A stretch of DNA of 5,291 bases from Akkermansiaceae bacterium (GCA_903909905.1 CAIVXP010000227.1:1-5291); one strand, 5' to 3'; counted from the stretch's first letter, positions 1-5,291 are shown. Numbers and translations are program-made. Notes: generated by a model not told the origin, from the sequence alone.

Positions 1-1356
1 GAGATCACGCAGACCGATTTCAAGACCGATGAGTTTTCGGTGCTCATCACGCCGGCTGGATTTTCCTCCGACGAGCTTGTGGATCGAAGCTACCGTGTGC
101 CTCCGGATTTTCTCAGCAGCTTGGGTAATGCTGCAGGTGTGGAGAAGGCGGCGGTTGATCCATTTGCGGAGGCACCGGAAAAAGGTGGATTGCTCACTGC
201 ACGGCTCAGCGCCCAAGAGGCCCTTGCGAAGCAAGGGGTGCCGTTTCCCGACGGGGCGAGTGCCAACTACAGTGCGGCAACCAACACTCTGAGAGTCGTC
301 AATACCGAAACGCACCAAGAGACGGTGGCGCAGATTATCGATGCCCTCACTCAAAGCGAGCCAGTGGCCGTCTCGGTGAAGGTGACCATGATTCGCACCG
401 AGCAGAAAAATCTCGAGGAGCTTGGCTACGATTGGCTGCTGAACGGTGCGGGCAACATTGAGAACAGCGGGTTGGCCGCAGCTGGCGGAACCATAGGAAA
501 TGGCATGCCACGCACGGCGGGCGATTTCACCGGTGAGGACATCGGTGATCCGAACGGTATCATGACGGCTGGAATTCGCAGCGGCGATGGAGCGATCAGC
601 GGTGACAGCATCGAGTCGCTGACTGCCAACCCCGATCGTAGTTCGCAGTCGGTGAATGTTGCGCCGGGGGTGCTTTCGGTGACCGGTGTTTTTGGCGACG
701 CCCAGTTCAAGAGCATCATGCGAGGTCTGGATCAGAAGAAAGGCATCGACATCATGGCGCGCCCGTCGGTGGTGACGCGCAGTGGGCAGGCCTCGAGCAT
801 TCAGATCATTCGCGAATTTATTTATCCCACCGAATACGAGCCCCCTGAAGTGCCGGATACGGTCACAGGTAGTGGGTTTACTCCGGTGGTGACGCCTGCG
901 ACACCCACGGCCTTTGATAAACGCGATGTCGGCATCACGCTCGAGGTGCTGCCAGTGGCCGATGCCAATAAGCGTTTTGTCGATGTGACGCTCAACCCGG
1001 CCTTCGTTGAGTTCGATGGATTTGTGAACTACGGCAGTCCGATCAATTCGGTTGGTCAGGGCTTGCTTGGCAGCGAATCGGTGGAGATCACCAAGAACGC
1101 GATCCTGATGCCCGTATTCAACACGCAACGATTGGCGACCCAACTTACGGTGGCGGATGGTGCGACGATCGTGATTGGTGGATTGATGACCGAGAGCGTG
1201 AAGAACGTGGAGGACAAGGTTCCCGTGTTTGGTCAGCTTCCGGTGGTTGGCAGGATGTTTTCTTCGAAGAGCCGTGAATCAATCTCGACAGCTGTGATCT
1301 TTCTTGTGCAAATTGAGCTATTGGATCCGACGGGGCGATCATATCGGAATCGTTGA
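1..1356 (+). CDS. Secretin-family outer-membrane protein (Amuc_1098-like type IV pilus/type II secretion secretin), 5' end outside window
   Basis: The frame is open from base 1 to the TGA at 1354-1356, giving 451 visible C-terminal residues; the true start lies upstream. The GTG at position 40 is internal, because the same frame reads sensibly before it. Visible residues 79-102 (GVPFPDGAS... NTLRVVNT) and the following helix resemble the small N-domain that precedes the barrel in Verrucomicrobiota secretins. The secretin core follows: GVLSVTGVFGD near 213, RPSVVTRSGQ near 254, DVGITLEVLPV near 309, VADGATIVIGGL near 384, and the family signature VPVFGQLPVVGRMF near 407. Secretins form multimeric gated channels in the outer membrane for type IV pili or type II secretion. 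A Gly/Asp-rich, low-complexity stretch at about residues 149-208 interrupts the conserved parts. No terminator is seen before the next gene 32 bp downstream, so the two are probably co-transcribed. The secretin family call is firm; the Amuc_1098 subgroup and pilus role are inferred from recalled family features. Confidence 0.88.
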   Translation, partial: EITQTDFKTDEFSVLITPAGFSSDELVDRSYRVPPDFLSSLGNAAGVEKAAVDPFAEAPEKGGLLTARLSAQEALAKQGVPFPDGASANYSAATNTLRVVNTETHQETVAQIIDALTQSEPVAVSVKVTMIRTEQKNLEELGYDWLLNGAGNIENSGLAAAGGTIGNGMPRTAGDFTGEDIGDPNGIMTAGIRSGDGAISGDSIESLTANPDRSSQSVNVAPGVLSVTGVFGDAQFKSIMRGLDQKKGIDIMARPSVVTRSGQASSIQIIREFIYPTEYEPPEVPDTVTGSGFTPVVTPATPTAFDKRDVGITLEVLPVADANKRFVDVTLNPAFVEFDGFVNYGSPINSVGQGLLGSESVEITKNAILMPVFNTQRLATQLTVADGATIVIGGLMTESVKNVEDKVPVFGQLPVVGRMFSSKSRESISTAVIFLVQIELLDPTGRSYRNR

Positions 1357-1388
1357 ATTCCATTATCTAATTTTACGCGAATCATCCT

Positions 1389-2912
1389 ATGTCCGAACAT
1401 AACGATCCGGACCGATACTCCCTCGATGAAATGATGGAGCGCTTGAAGAACCGTGTTCCGGATCCATCTCCGGAGGATGGCGAACTGGTGACGAGGCCAG
1501 ATGGCTCGCAGGCGATACGGATCCGCAAGCGCAAGCGCCGGAGTCACCAACCGCTCAAAGAGCGGCAACTCAAAAAGCGCAACATGCAGGCGATCCAAAT
1601 TACCGCTTCGCTGATCCTGATTTCGCTTTTTGTTTTGGGAGGGGGCTTTGCGTTGGTTTACGCCAACAGCGACATATTCCGTAAGAACCTAATGAAAAAA
1701 ATCACGGTTGCGACGGGAGCCAAGACGAAGCTTGAGCAGTTCCGGATGAACCCGCGTGGTGCGAATGCGGCGCTGATAGAGCTGGAGTGGCCGCAGTCGG
1801 AGGTGGTGAAAAAAATTCAAGCAAGAGGTCTTGACGCGAAGGTGGAGCTGCAAAGTTTTCTCGGCCGTGACATGACGGGCGATGAAGTGGTTGCACAGCA
1901 GGCCACCGTCTGGCTGGGGCCACCGGGCAATCAGCCGCTTCGGAAAGTTGGGACTCAGGATGTTGCAATGTTGCCGATACATTTCACGCGATTGGCGGCG
2001 AGCAAGTGCATGGTGCTTTACGGTGATCCGCTTGCTCCGGATTTCAGTCTGAGAGATACGGAGGTCTCATTTTTTCCGCGGGTGGAGCAATCGGTTCCGA
2101 GGTTGCTTGCCAACCGGGGGGAGCTCACGATCAAGGATTGGCCGAAGTTTCAGGTCGATCGTGCGCAACTGGAGTTTGTCGATGGCATGGTGGAGGTTCT
2201 CGGTTTTCGTTTGCGCTCGGAAAAAGATGCGCGCGGGGCTTTGGATTTTTCCGGTAGGATTGCACCCCGTGCGGTAAATTCTTCGTCGCGTTTGTCAGCG
2301 CTTGCTGAAAACTTTCCACTCGATGAGGTTGCCGGCCCCGAACTTGGGAAAATTTTCTCTGGCCGGATTGAATCCGATCCCGGCGCGACCAACGAGTTGA
2401 TGCTTGGCAATGGGGAGGTGCTTTCATCGCTGGCGCTTTCATTTCGCTGCGCGCCGAATTCGTCGCTTGCCCTGCATGGTTTGCCGTTTCTCAAGATTCT
2501 CTCCAATGTCCTTAACGATCGTTGGTTTGAGCATCCTGTATTCATCGGCGATGTGATCGGTGTCGTGAAGCGGGAGGGGGGCATGGTTGCGATCACCGAT
2601 CTGGATCTGCAAAGCAAAGAACGCATGGCGGTGAAGGGTTCGATTCGCTACGGTGGCGAGCGCGCCTATGCGGGTGATCTTGAGATCGGAGTCTCTCAAA
2701 CAGTGATCAAGGCCTCGGGCAATCGCCGGCTCGATGCGATGTTTGGTCCGCCCGTGGGGAATTTTCGCTGGGTCTCGTTGAAGGTGAGCGGGTCCGCGGC
2801 ATCGCCGGCGGATGATTTTGAGGCGAAGTACGATAAGGCGGGGCGTGGTGCCTCGGACGAAAAACCCGCGGGAAAGGTGCCGTCTTTCGAGGAACTCACA
2901 CGCCCGGAATGA
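1389..2912 (+). CDS. Single-pass membrane protein with large AsmA-like extracytoplasmic region, function unknown
   Basis: This 507-residue protein begins with a charged cytoplasmic segment containing a very basic patch (about residues 43-65, rich in Arg/Lys). One transmembrane helix follows at about 69-92 (core ASLILISLFVLGGGFALVYA). The positive-inside rule puts the remaining ~415 residues in the periplasm. That part is rich in beta-strand-like alternation. It carries phrases typical of AsmA-like repeats, such as GELTIKDWPKF near residue 245 and VAITDLDLQSK... MAVKGSIRYGG near 400-423. AsmA-like proteins bridge inner and outer membranes or affect outer-membrane assembly; the assignment here rests on general architecture, not a diagnostic motif. 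The ATG at 1389 follows the secretin stop by 32 bp with no recognisable Shine-Dalgarno sequence, which suggests coupling to the secretin operon. The C-terminus (about 470-507) is polar and probably disordered. It could instead be a lineage-specific pilus or secretion accessory protein. The ORF is secure; the function is not. Confidence 0.8.
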   Translation: MSEHNDPDRYSLDEMMERLKNRVPDPSPEDGELVTRPDGSQAIRIRKRKRRSHQPLKERQLKKRNMQAIQITASLILISLFVLGGGFALVYANSDIFRKNLMKKITVATGAKTKLEQFRMNPRGANAALIELEWPQSEVVKKIQARGLDAKVELQSFLGRDMTGDEVVAQQATVWLGPPGNQPLRKVGTQDVAMLPIHFTRLAASKCMVLYGDPLAPDFSLRDTEVSFFPRVEQSVPRLLANRGELTIKDWPKFQVDRAQLEFVDGMVEVLGFRLRSEKDARGALDFSGRIAPRAVNSSSRLSALAENFPLDEVAGPELGKIFSGRIESDPGATNELMLGNGEVLSSLALSFRCAPNSSLALHGLPFLKILSNVLNDRWFEHPVFIGDVIGVVKREGGMVAITDLDLQSKERMAVKGSIRYGGERAYAGDLEIGVSQTVIKASGNRRLDAMFGPPVGNFRWVSLKVSGSAASPADDFEAKYDKAGRGASDEKPAGKVPSFEELTRPE

Positions 2913-3064
2913 GTTTGGTCGTGTGTTGACCGGAAAAAACACTGCGGGAGTGAAATTTCGCGATTTGCCGTTGGAAATTCTTGCGGCTCTCATCTAGTTT
3001 GTAGGGTGGAACAAGGGGATGATTTCCGTTCCTTGATGTTTCCTAACAATGAAAGGAAAATGAC
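2913..3064 (+). promoter_or_regulatory. Intergenic leader of hpf with possible promoter
   Basis: This 152-bp non-coding spacer separates the AsmA-like gene from hpf and probably holds the hpf promoter. The best sigma70-like match I can find is TTGACC at 2926-2931 and TGAAAT at 2951-2956. Their 19-bp spacing is too long to be convincing. Another weak pair is TTGGAA at 2971-2976 with TAGTTT at 2995-3000 (18-bp spacing). No strong terminator hairpin for the upstream gene is evident, so read-through into hpf remains possible. A 61-codon ORF crossing this region (from 2812) overlaps the upstream gene in another frame and looks spurious. Confidence 0.25.
3052..3057 (+). promoter_or_regulatory. Ribosome binding site of hpf (AAAGGA)
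   Basis: A purine-rich AAAGGA lies 7 nt before the ATG at 3065. It decides the start among three closely spaced ATGs. Those at 3049 and 3060 are in other frames, and the one at 3060 closes after a few codons. It is the clearest Shine-Dalgarno sequence in the window, consistent with a well-translated gene. Confidence 0.75.
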
Positions 3065-3670
3065 ATGCAAACCGCAAATGTGAATCTGCCCATTACCGTG
3101 ACTGTCCGCCATGACCAAGTGACCGATGCCCTGCGTGATCACGCGCGAAAGAAGATCGAGGGTCTGCATCTCGACTACCCGCGCATCATTGAAGCCAAGG
3201 CAATCCTCGACGCTCACAAGAACCGGCGCAACGAGCACACGGCGGAGATCATCCTTTTCTGCGCCAATCACATCACCATCGAGGCTCATACCGACAGCAA
3301 GGACATGTATGCGGCCATCGATGAGACGATCGAGAAAATCGCGCGCCGCATGCGCAAGCACAAGACGCGCTTGCTCAAGAAGAATCGGCCGCACCGCAAC
3401 GAATCGATCCGCCATCTCGAAGAACGCTTCTTCAATGAAGAAGCGCTCGATCATCCCGAGGACTCGAAGTTTGATCCCGTGCCCTACATCGTGCATCCCG
3501 ACAACTACGGCATCCGCACGATGTTCAAAGAGGATGCGATCATGCAGCTCGAGCTCTCGGACCGGCCCTTCGTGTTGTATAAAAGCGCGCGCCGCGGTTG
3601 CCTCTCGATCGTCTATCGCCGCAAGGATGGGGACTACGCCTCGCTTGATATCAAAGAAGGCGATCTCTGA
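3065..3670 (+). CDS. hpf: Long-form ribosome hibernation promoting factor (HPF/RaiA family)
   Basis: The product is 201 residues, typical for the long form. Residues about 5-103 form the S30AE/sigma54-modulation domain: the VTVRHDQVTDALRDHARKKI opening, the central EIILFCANHITIEAHT strands, and the DMYAAIDETIEKIARRMRKHK helix with a basic end. That domain binds the small subunit near the decoding centre. A variable linker runs at about 104-138. The C-terminal dimerisation domain (about 139-198) carries the hallmark EDAIMQLELSDRPFVLYKS and SIVYRRKDGDYASLD segments. In long HPFs this domain dimerises to pair 70S ribosomes into inactive 100S particles in stationary phase or starvation. The start is supported by AAAGGA 7 nt upstream. 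The gene appears to stand alone, with 152 bp before it and a possible terminator after. Its TGA stop lies inside the left copy of a direct repeat that also occurs 624 bp downstream. The identification is firm. Confidence 0.95.
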   Translation: MQTANVNLPITVTVRHDQVTDALRDHARKKIEGLHLDYPRIIEAKAILDAHKNRRNEHTAEIILFCANHITIEAHTDSKDMYAAIDETIEKIARRMRKHKTRLLKKNRPHRNESIRHLEERFFNEEALDHPEDSKFDPVPYIVHPDNYGIRTMFKEDAIMQLELSDRPFVLYKSARRGCLSIVYRRKDGDYASLDIKEGDL

Positions 3671-3683
3671 ATTTCGCAAAGCG
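3662..3683 (+). repeat. Left copy of 22-bp imperfect direct repeat, spanning the hpf stop codon
   Basis: The repeat begins with GATCTCTGAATTT (3662-3674), identical to 4286-4298. After four positions with three mismatches, AAGCG matches again, for 19 of 22 identities overall. It contains the last two codons and stop of hpf. Recombination between the copies would delete the intervening cassette and leave hpf intact. This may be a remnant of an insertion or duplication, or a coincidence; a 13-bp match somewhere in a 5-kb window is not extremely rare. Confidence 0.5.
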
Positions 3684-3693
3684 ACTGAGTTCC

Positions 3694-3720
3694 CCGCGCT
3701 GCGGTGAAAATTTCTTTTTT
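3694..3720 (+). terminator. Possible weak intrinsic terminator after hpf
   Basis: A short GC hairpin (CCGC, loop GCT, GCGG at 3694-3704) is followed by TGAAAA and then a T-rich run, TTTCTTTTTT, at 3711-3720. It starts 24 bp after the hpf stop, a sensible place. The stem is only 4 bp and the T run is separated from it by 6 nt, so this is a candidate only. Confidence 0.35.
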
Positions 3721-3722
3721 AA

Positions 3723-3751
3723 GGAGGCGCGACACTCTTGTCGTGCTCTCC
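3723..3751. repeat. Strong hairpin, possible dispersed REP-like element
   Basis: GGAGGCGCGACA (3723-3734) pairs with TGTCGTGCTCTCC (3739-3751) across a CTCT loop. The stem is 12 bp with one G·T pair and one bulged T at 3747. On the plus strand it is preceded, not followed, by the T run, and on the minus strand it is followed by A residues, so it does not look like an intrinsic terminator in either direction. Its position in an accessory intergenic stretch and its shape resemble repetitive extragenic palindromes. No second copy occurs in this window, so the repeat status is inference. Confidence 0.5.
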
Positions 3752-3813
3752 CGAATGAATGTGGAATCACAGGGCTTGCAAGGTTCGGGCGAGTGCTCCA
3801 TGGTTTGTTAAGC

Positions 3814-3984
3814 ATGAAGAGGGATCTTAAATTTCCCCGCCGCCGTCGCAGTGCGTGTGCGGATGCGTCATTGCGTGCCGAACTTGAACGCGTCGACCGA
3901 ATGACGGTTGAGGAGCGGATTAAGGCAGCCCTGTCGATGCGTGAGCGATTCGCTTGGATTGAGCCGACTCGCAAAACCAAGTGA
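3814..3984 (+). CDS. Small basic/charged protein, putative antitoxin-like partner of the downstream nucleotidyltransferase remnant
   Basis: From the ATG at 3814 this encodes 56 residues; an in-frame GTG at 3793 would give 63. Neither start is decisive. AAGG at 3780-3783 lies 9 nt before the GTG, while the ATG has no visible Shine-Dalgarno sequence but begins with a plausible coding segment. The N-terminus is strongly basic (KFPRRRR). The middle is helical (LRAELERVDRMTVEERIKAALSM), followed by RERFAWIEPTRKTK. The TVEERIKAALSM...FAWIEP pattern resembles small proteins that I recall being encoded just before nucleotidyltransferase-fold genes, but I cannot name a family with certainty. Its stop is 3 bp before the ATG of the next gene, which suggests a two-gene cassette with translational coupling. 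A role as antitoxin is inference from size and context only. Confidence 0.6.
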   Translation: MKRDLKFPRRRRSACADASLRAELERVDRMTVEERIKAALSMRERFAWIEPTRKTK

Positions 3985-3987
3985 GCC

Positions 3988-4277
3988 ATGTCGGATGCCG
4001 AAAGCAACATGAAGTGAGTTTCGCCAACCGTTTTCCAGCAGTGATTCGGGATGCGCTTGCCGGCGAAGATGTTCGAATCCGCGCCGGAAGTGATTTGCGC
4101 TTGGTTCCCATCGCGCAGCTTGCGGCCTTGAAACTATATGCGGGCGGCAGCGTTGCGAAGTCGGATATTGTTGAATTGCTCCGACGGAACCCCGAGGCGG
4201 ATATCGACGATATACGGGCCACGTGCCGAAAGTACCGTTTGCGCGGACTGGACGCCGTGCTAAAAGATCTGAATTGA
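3988..4277 (+). pseudogene. Decayed nucleotidyltransferase-like gene (C-terminal part only)
   Basis: A start ATG at 3988 closely follows the small upstream ORF but runs only nine codons to a TGA at 4015-4017. The sensible protein continues in another frame to the TGA at 4275-4277. That frame can be opened by GTG at 3981 (98 residues, overlapping the upstream stop) or GTG at 4014 (overlapping the nine-codon ORF's stop). Its residues LVPIAQLAALKLYAGG and DIVELLRRNPEAD followed by DDIRATCRKYRL match the usual C-terminal end of nucleotidyltransferase-fold proteins related to AbiEii/MNT-type toxins. The catalytic N-terminal part (GG...A motif, GS/DxD metal-binding residues) is missing. The simplest reading is an internal deletion with frame change in a gene normally about 150-200 residues long. 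The residual ORF could still be translated by reinitiation. Family assignment is by pattern recall; loss of the catalytic region is seen directly. Confidence 0.6.
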
Positions 4278-4285
4278 GGTGTATT

Positions 4286-4307
4286 GATCTCTGAATTTAC
4301 CCAAGCG
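4286..4307 (+). repeat. Right copy of 22-bp imperfect direct repeat
   Basis: GATCTCTGAATTT at 4286-4298 and AAGCG at 4303-4307 repeat the sequence at the end of hpf (3662-3683). It begins 8 bp after the stop of the nucleotidyltransferase remnant, so the two copies bracket the small two-gene cassette closely. This fits a junction of an inserted or duplicated segment. Confidence 0.5.
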
Positions 4308-4361
4308 GCGTGCGAGGTGCTCGCAACGCAAAGAGGCGGCGCCGCGGTTGCAGCGTCGCCT
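4308..4361. terminator. Two adjacent hairpins between convergent genes
   Basis: Hairpin 1: GCGTGCGAG, loop GTG, CTCGCAACGC (4308-4329), 9 bp with one bulged A. Hairpin 2: AGGCGGCGC (4334-4342) pairs with GCGTCGCCT (4353-4361), 9 bp with one G·T pair and a 10-nt loop. They lie between the plus-strand cassette and the minus-strand sanA-like gene, where a bidirectional terminator would be useful. Neither is followed by a good T run on either strand (best is CTTTGCGTT after hairpin 2 on the minus strand). They may instead belong to a structured repeat. The remaining spacer, 4362-4455, shows no gene. Confidence 0.35.
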
Positions 4362-4455
4362 TTGAGGCAAAAGGGGGCATGCACAAGCATCAGGCCACAC
4401 GGCGGCGGTGTCGGACAGTTTCATCCACGGAGTGGCGCTAGTCGGTTGGCATGCT

Positions 4456-5118
4456 CTATTCCGATAATCCGATCCGTTCGCCGAGGTGCTTGGGTGCCGT
4501 GTCGAGAATGTTGACATCGAGCCACATTTTGACGCGCGCTCCAATTTCGCGGAGGCGGGTCTTAACGCCTGTGCGTGCATCCACATCGCGCGCGTTGTGT
4601 CCGATTGCTTCGAGATCGTGGGCCTTGGCGATGTAGATCGCGCGTTGGTTTTGGAAGCGTTGGCTGATGAAGAGGATCGAGTTGAGCCCAAACACTTTTT
4701 TCGCGCGCACGACCGAGTCGAGTGTGCGCAGGCCCGCGTAGTCGCAGATGATGTGTTGGGCGGGGACGCCGAGCCTGACGAGTGCCCGTTTCATTCTTTC
4801 TGGTTCGTTGTAATCGTGCGCGCGGTTGTCGCCGGATACGATGAGTTTGCGGATTTTTCCCGCATTCCAAAGAGCGGCGGCGGCCTCAACGCGATATTTG
4901 AAATAAAGGTTTTCGCGGCCCTTTGTGCGATGGCTGGTTCCGAAGACGAGCCCCACCTCCGATGGTGGCGTGGCTTTGACGCTGTCGAAGGTTCTGCCCC
5001 TCGCGGCCCAAGTTGCCGCAATGTTTGTCCATGCGATCGCGAGGACGGCCATGGCGAGTATTCCCAGCAGCGCCAGGCCGGCACGCTTGCACCATAGCGC
5101 GGGAATTTTCATCTTCAT
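4456..5118 (-). CDS. sanA: SanA/YdcF family (DUF218) inner-membrane protein
   Basis: From the ATG at 5118 the product is 220 residues. It has a basic N-terminus, one membrane helix at about 13-33, then a DUF218 domain, presumably periplasmic. Motifs match E. coli SanA closely in order: VGLVFGTS (55-62), the FKYRVEAAAALWNAGKIRKL block (73-92), VSGDN (94-98), NEP (104-106), DYAGLRTLDSVVRAKKVF (126-143), and SQRFQNQRA (152-160). SanA is linked in enterobacteria to envelope barrier function and vancomycin tolerance; its biochemical activity is not settled. An upstream ATG at 5169 would add 17 residues. I prefer 5118 because it overlaps the preceding gene's stop as ATGA, a classic coupled start, and because SanA proteins begin shortly before the membrane helix. 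No Shine-Dalgarno sequence is visible, in keeping with coupling. The stop is TAG at 4456-4458. Confidence 0.88.
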   Translation of the reverse strand: MKMKIPALWCKRAGLALLGILAMAVLAIAWTNIAATWAARGRTFDSVKATPPSEVGLVFGTSHRTKGRENLYFKYRVEAAAALWNAGKIRKLIVSGDNRAHDYNEPERMKRALVRLGVPAQHIICDYAGLRTLDSVVRAKKVFGLNSILFISQRFQNQRAIYIAKAHDLEAIGHNARDVDARTGVKTRLREIGARVKMWLDVNILDTAPKHLGERIGLSE

Positions 5119-5291
5119 GTGCTGCGGCTGCTTGCGAGTTCCGGCTGGCGGCGTGGCCAGGTGAGCCATGCTTTGAGGTTTTCCGCCAGGCGGTTGCCCG
5201 CTTGGTTTTCCGGCGCGAGCACACGAAGGTGATTGGCGGTTTCCACGAAATGGATTTTTGAGAAGCGTCCGGCAAGTTCGCCATCGACCTC
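5115..5291 (-). CDS. C-terminal end of probable diacylglycerol/lipid kinase family protein (5' part outside window)
   Basis: On the minus strand the frame is open from the window edge (5291) to TGA at 5117-5115, giving 58 C-terminal residues. The fragment opens with EVDGELAG, then KIHFVETANHLRVLAPEN. VDGE-x-G followed about 15 residues later by LRVL(A/V)P is the usual ending of the YegS/DgkB-type lipid kinase beta-sandwich domain, which phosphorylates diacylglycerol or related lipids. A polar, Arg/Trp-containing tail of about 30 residues follows, longer than many family members. The stop overlaps the start of the sanA-like gene by 4 bp, so both are in one operon and both fit envelope or lipid functions. 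With only the tail visible, the family call is moderate. Confidence 0.6.
   Translation of the reverse strand, partial: EVDGELAGRFSKIHFVETANHLRVLAPENQAGNRLAENLKAWLTWPRRQPELASSRST

Noticed and set aside
40..1356. GTG at 40 as the secretin start
   Set aside because: The same frame is open and sensible from base 1, and the visible product lacks the N-terminal signal peptide and early N-domains expected of a secretin. The start lies outside the window.
2812..2997. 61-codon plus-strand ORF running from the AsmA-like gene into the hpf leader
   Set aside because: Most of it overlaps the coding end of the 507-residue gene in another frame, with a very Arg-rich, unstructured composition.
2990..3679. 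229-codon ORF on the minus strand opposite hpf
   Set aside because: It is antisense to a clearly recognised HPF gene and has no family-like motifs. Long antisense frames are common opposite GC-rich genes.
3671..4455. CRISPR array, tRNA or complete insertion sequence in the accessory patch
   Set aside because: There is no regular repeat-spacer pattern, no tRNA cloverleaf and no transposase ORF. Only one pair of short direct repeats and isolated hairpins are present.
4284..4514. 76-codon plus-strand ORF through the double-hairpin region
   Set aside because: It is composed largely of hairpin arms, overlaps the sanA-like gene, and has no family resemblance or ribosome binding site.
4486..5097. 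203-codon ORF on the plus strand opposite the sanA-like gene
   Set aside because: The minus strand carries all SanA motifs in order. The plus-strand frame shows no recognisable domain.
5119..5169. Longer start (ATG at 5169) for the sanA-like gene
   Set aside because: It would add a 17-residue Pro/Thr/Arg segment inside the upstream gene's coding end. The ATGA overlap at 5118 is a better start.

Overview
The window most likely comes from the chromosome of a Verrucomicrobiota bacterium. The main clue is the first gene, the 3' part of an outer-membrane secretin that resembles the Amuc_1098-type secretins of that phylum. Base composition is moderately GC-rich. Only one gene start (hpf) has a clear Shine-Dalgarno sequence. 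No tRNA, rRNA, CRISPR array, riboswitch or complete insertion sequence was recognised.

Layout. (1) Positions 1-2912, plus strand: the secretin C-terminal region, then after 32 bp a 507-residue single-pass membrane protein with a large, AsmA-like extracytoplasmic part. They look co-transcribed and probably belong to the cell envelope, with a type IV pilus-like or secretion role for the secretin. (2) Positions 2913-3670: a 152-bp spacer with a good ribosome binding site, then a long-form ribosome hibernation promoting factor. (3) Positions 3671-4455: an accessory patch. It holds a possible terminator, a strong hairpin, a small ORF of antitoxin-like size, a decayed nucleotidyltransferase-like gene that keeps only its C-terminal part, and two more hairpins. 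A 22-bp imperfect direct repeat (first 13 bp identical) flanks the two-gene cassette; its left copy covers the hpf stop codon. (4) Positions 4456-5291, minus strand: a SanA/YdcF-type (DUF218) inner-membrane protein whose start overlaps by 4 bp (ATGA) the end of an upstream gene, of which only the last 58 codons are visible. That end resembles the C-terminus of diacylglycerol/lipid kinases.

The outer blocks are envelope functions and a stationary-phase ribosome factor, all ordinary core genes. The unusual part is the 3.66-4.36 kb patch, which reads as a small inserted and decaying toxin-antitoxin-like or nucleotidyltransferase cassette. I see no convincing large undescribed system. The best leads are the direct repeats around this cassette, the hairpin element in front of it, and the secretin-coupled AsmA-like protein.
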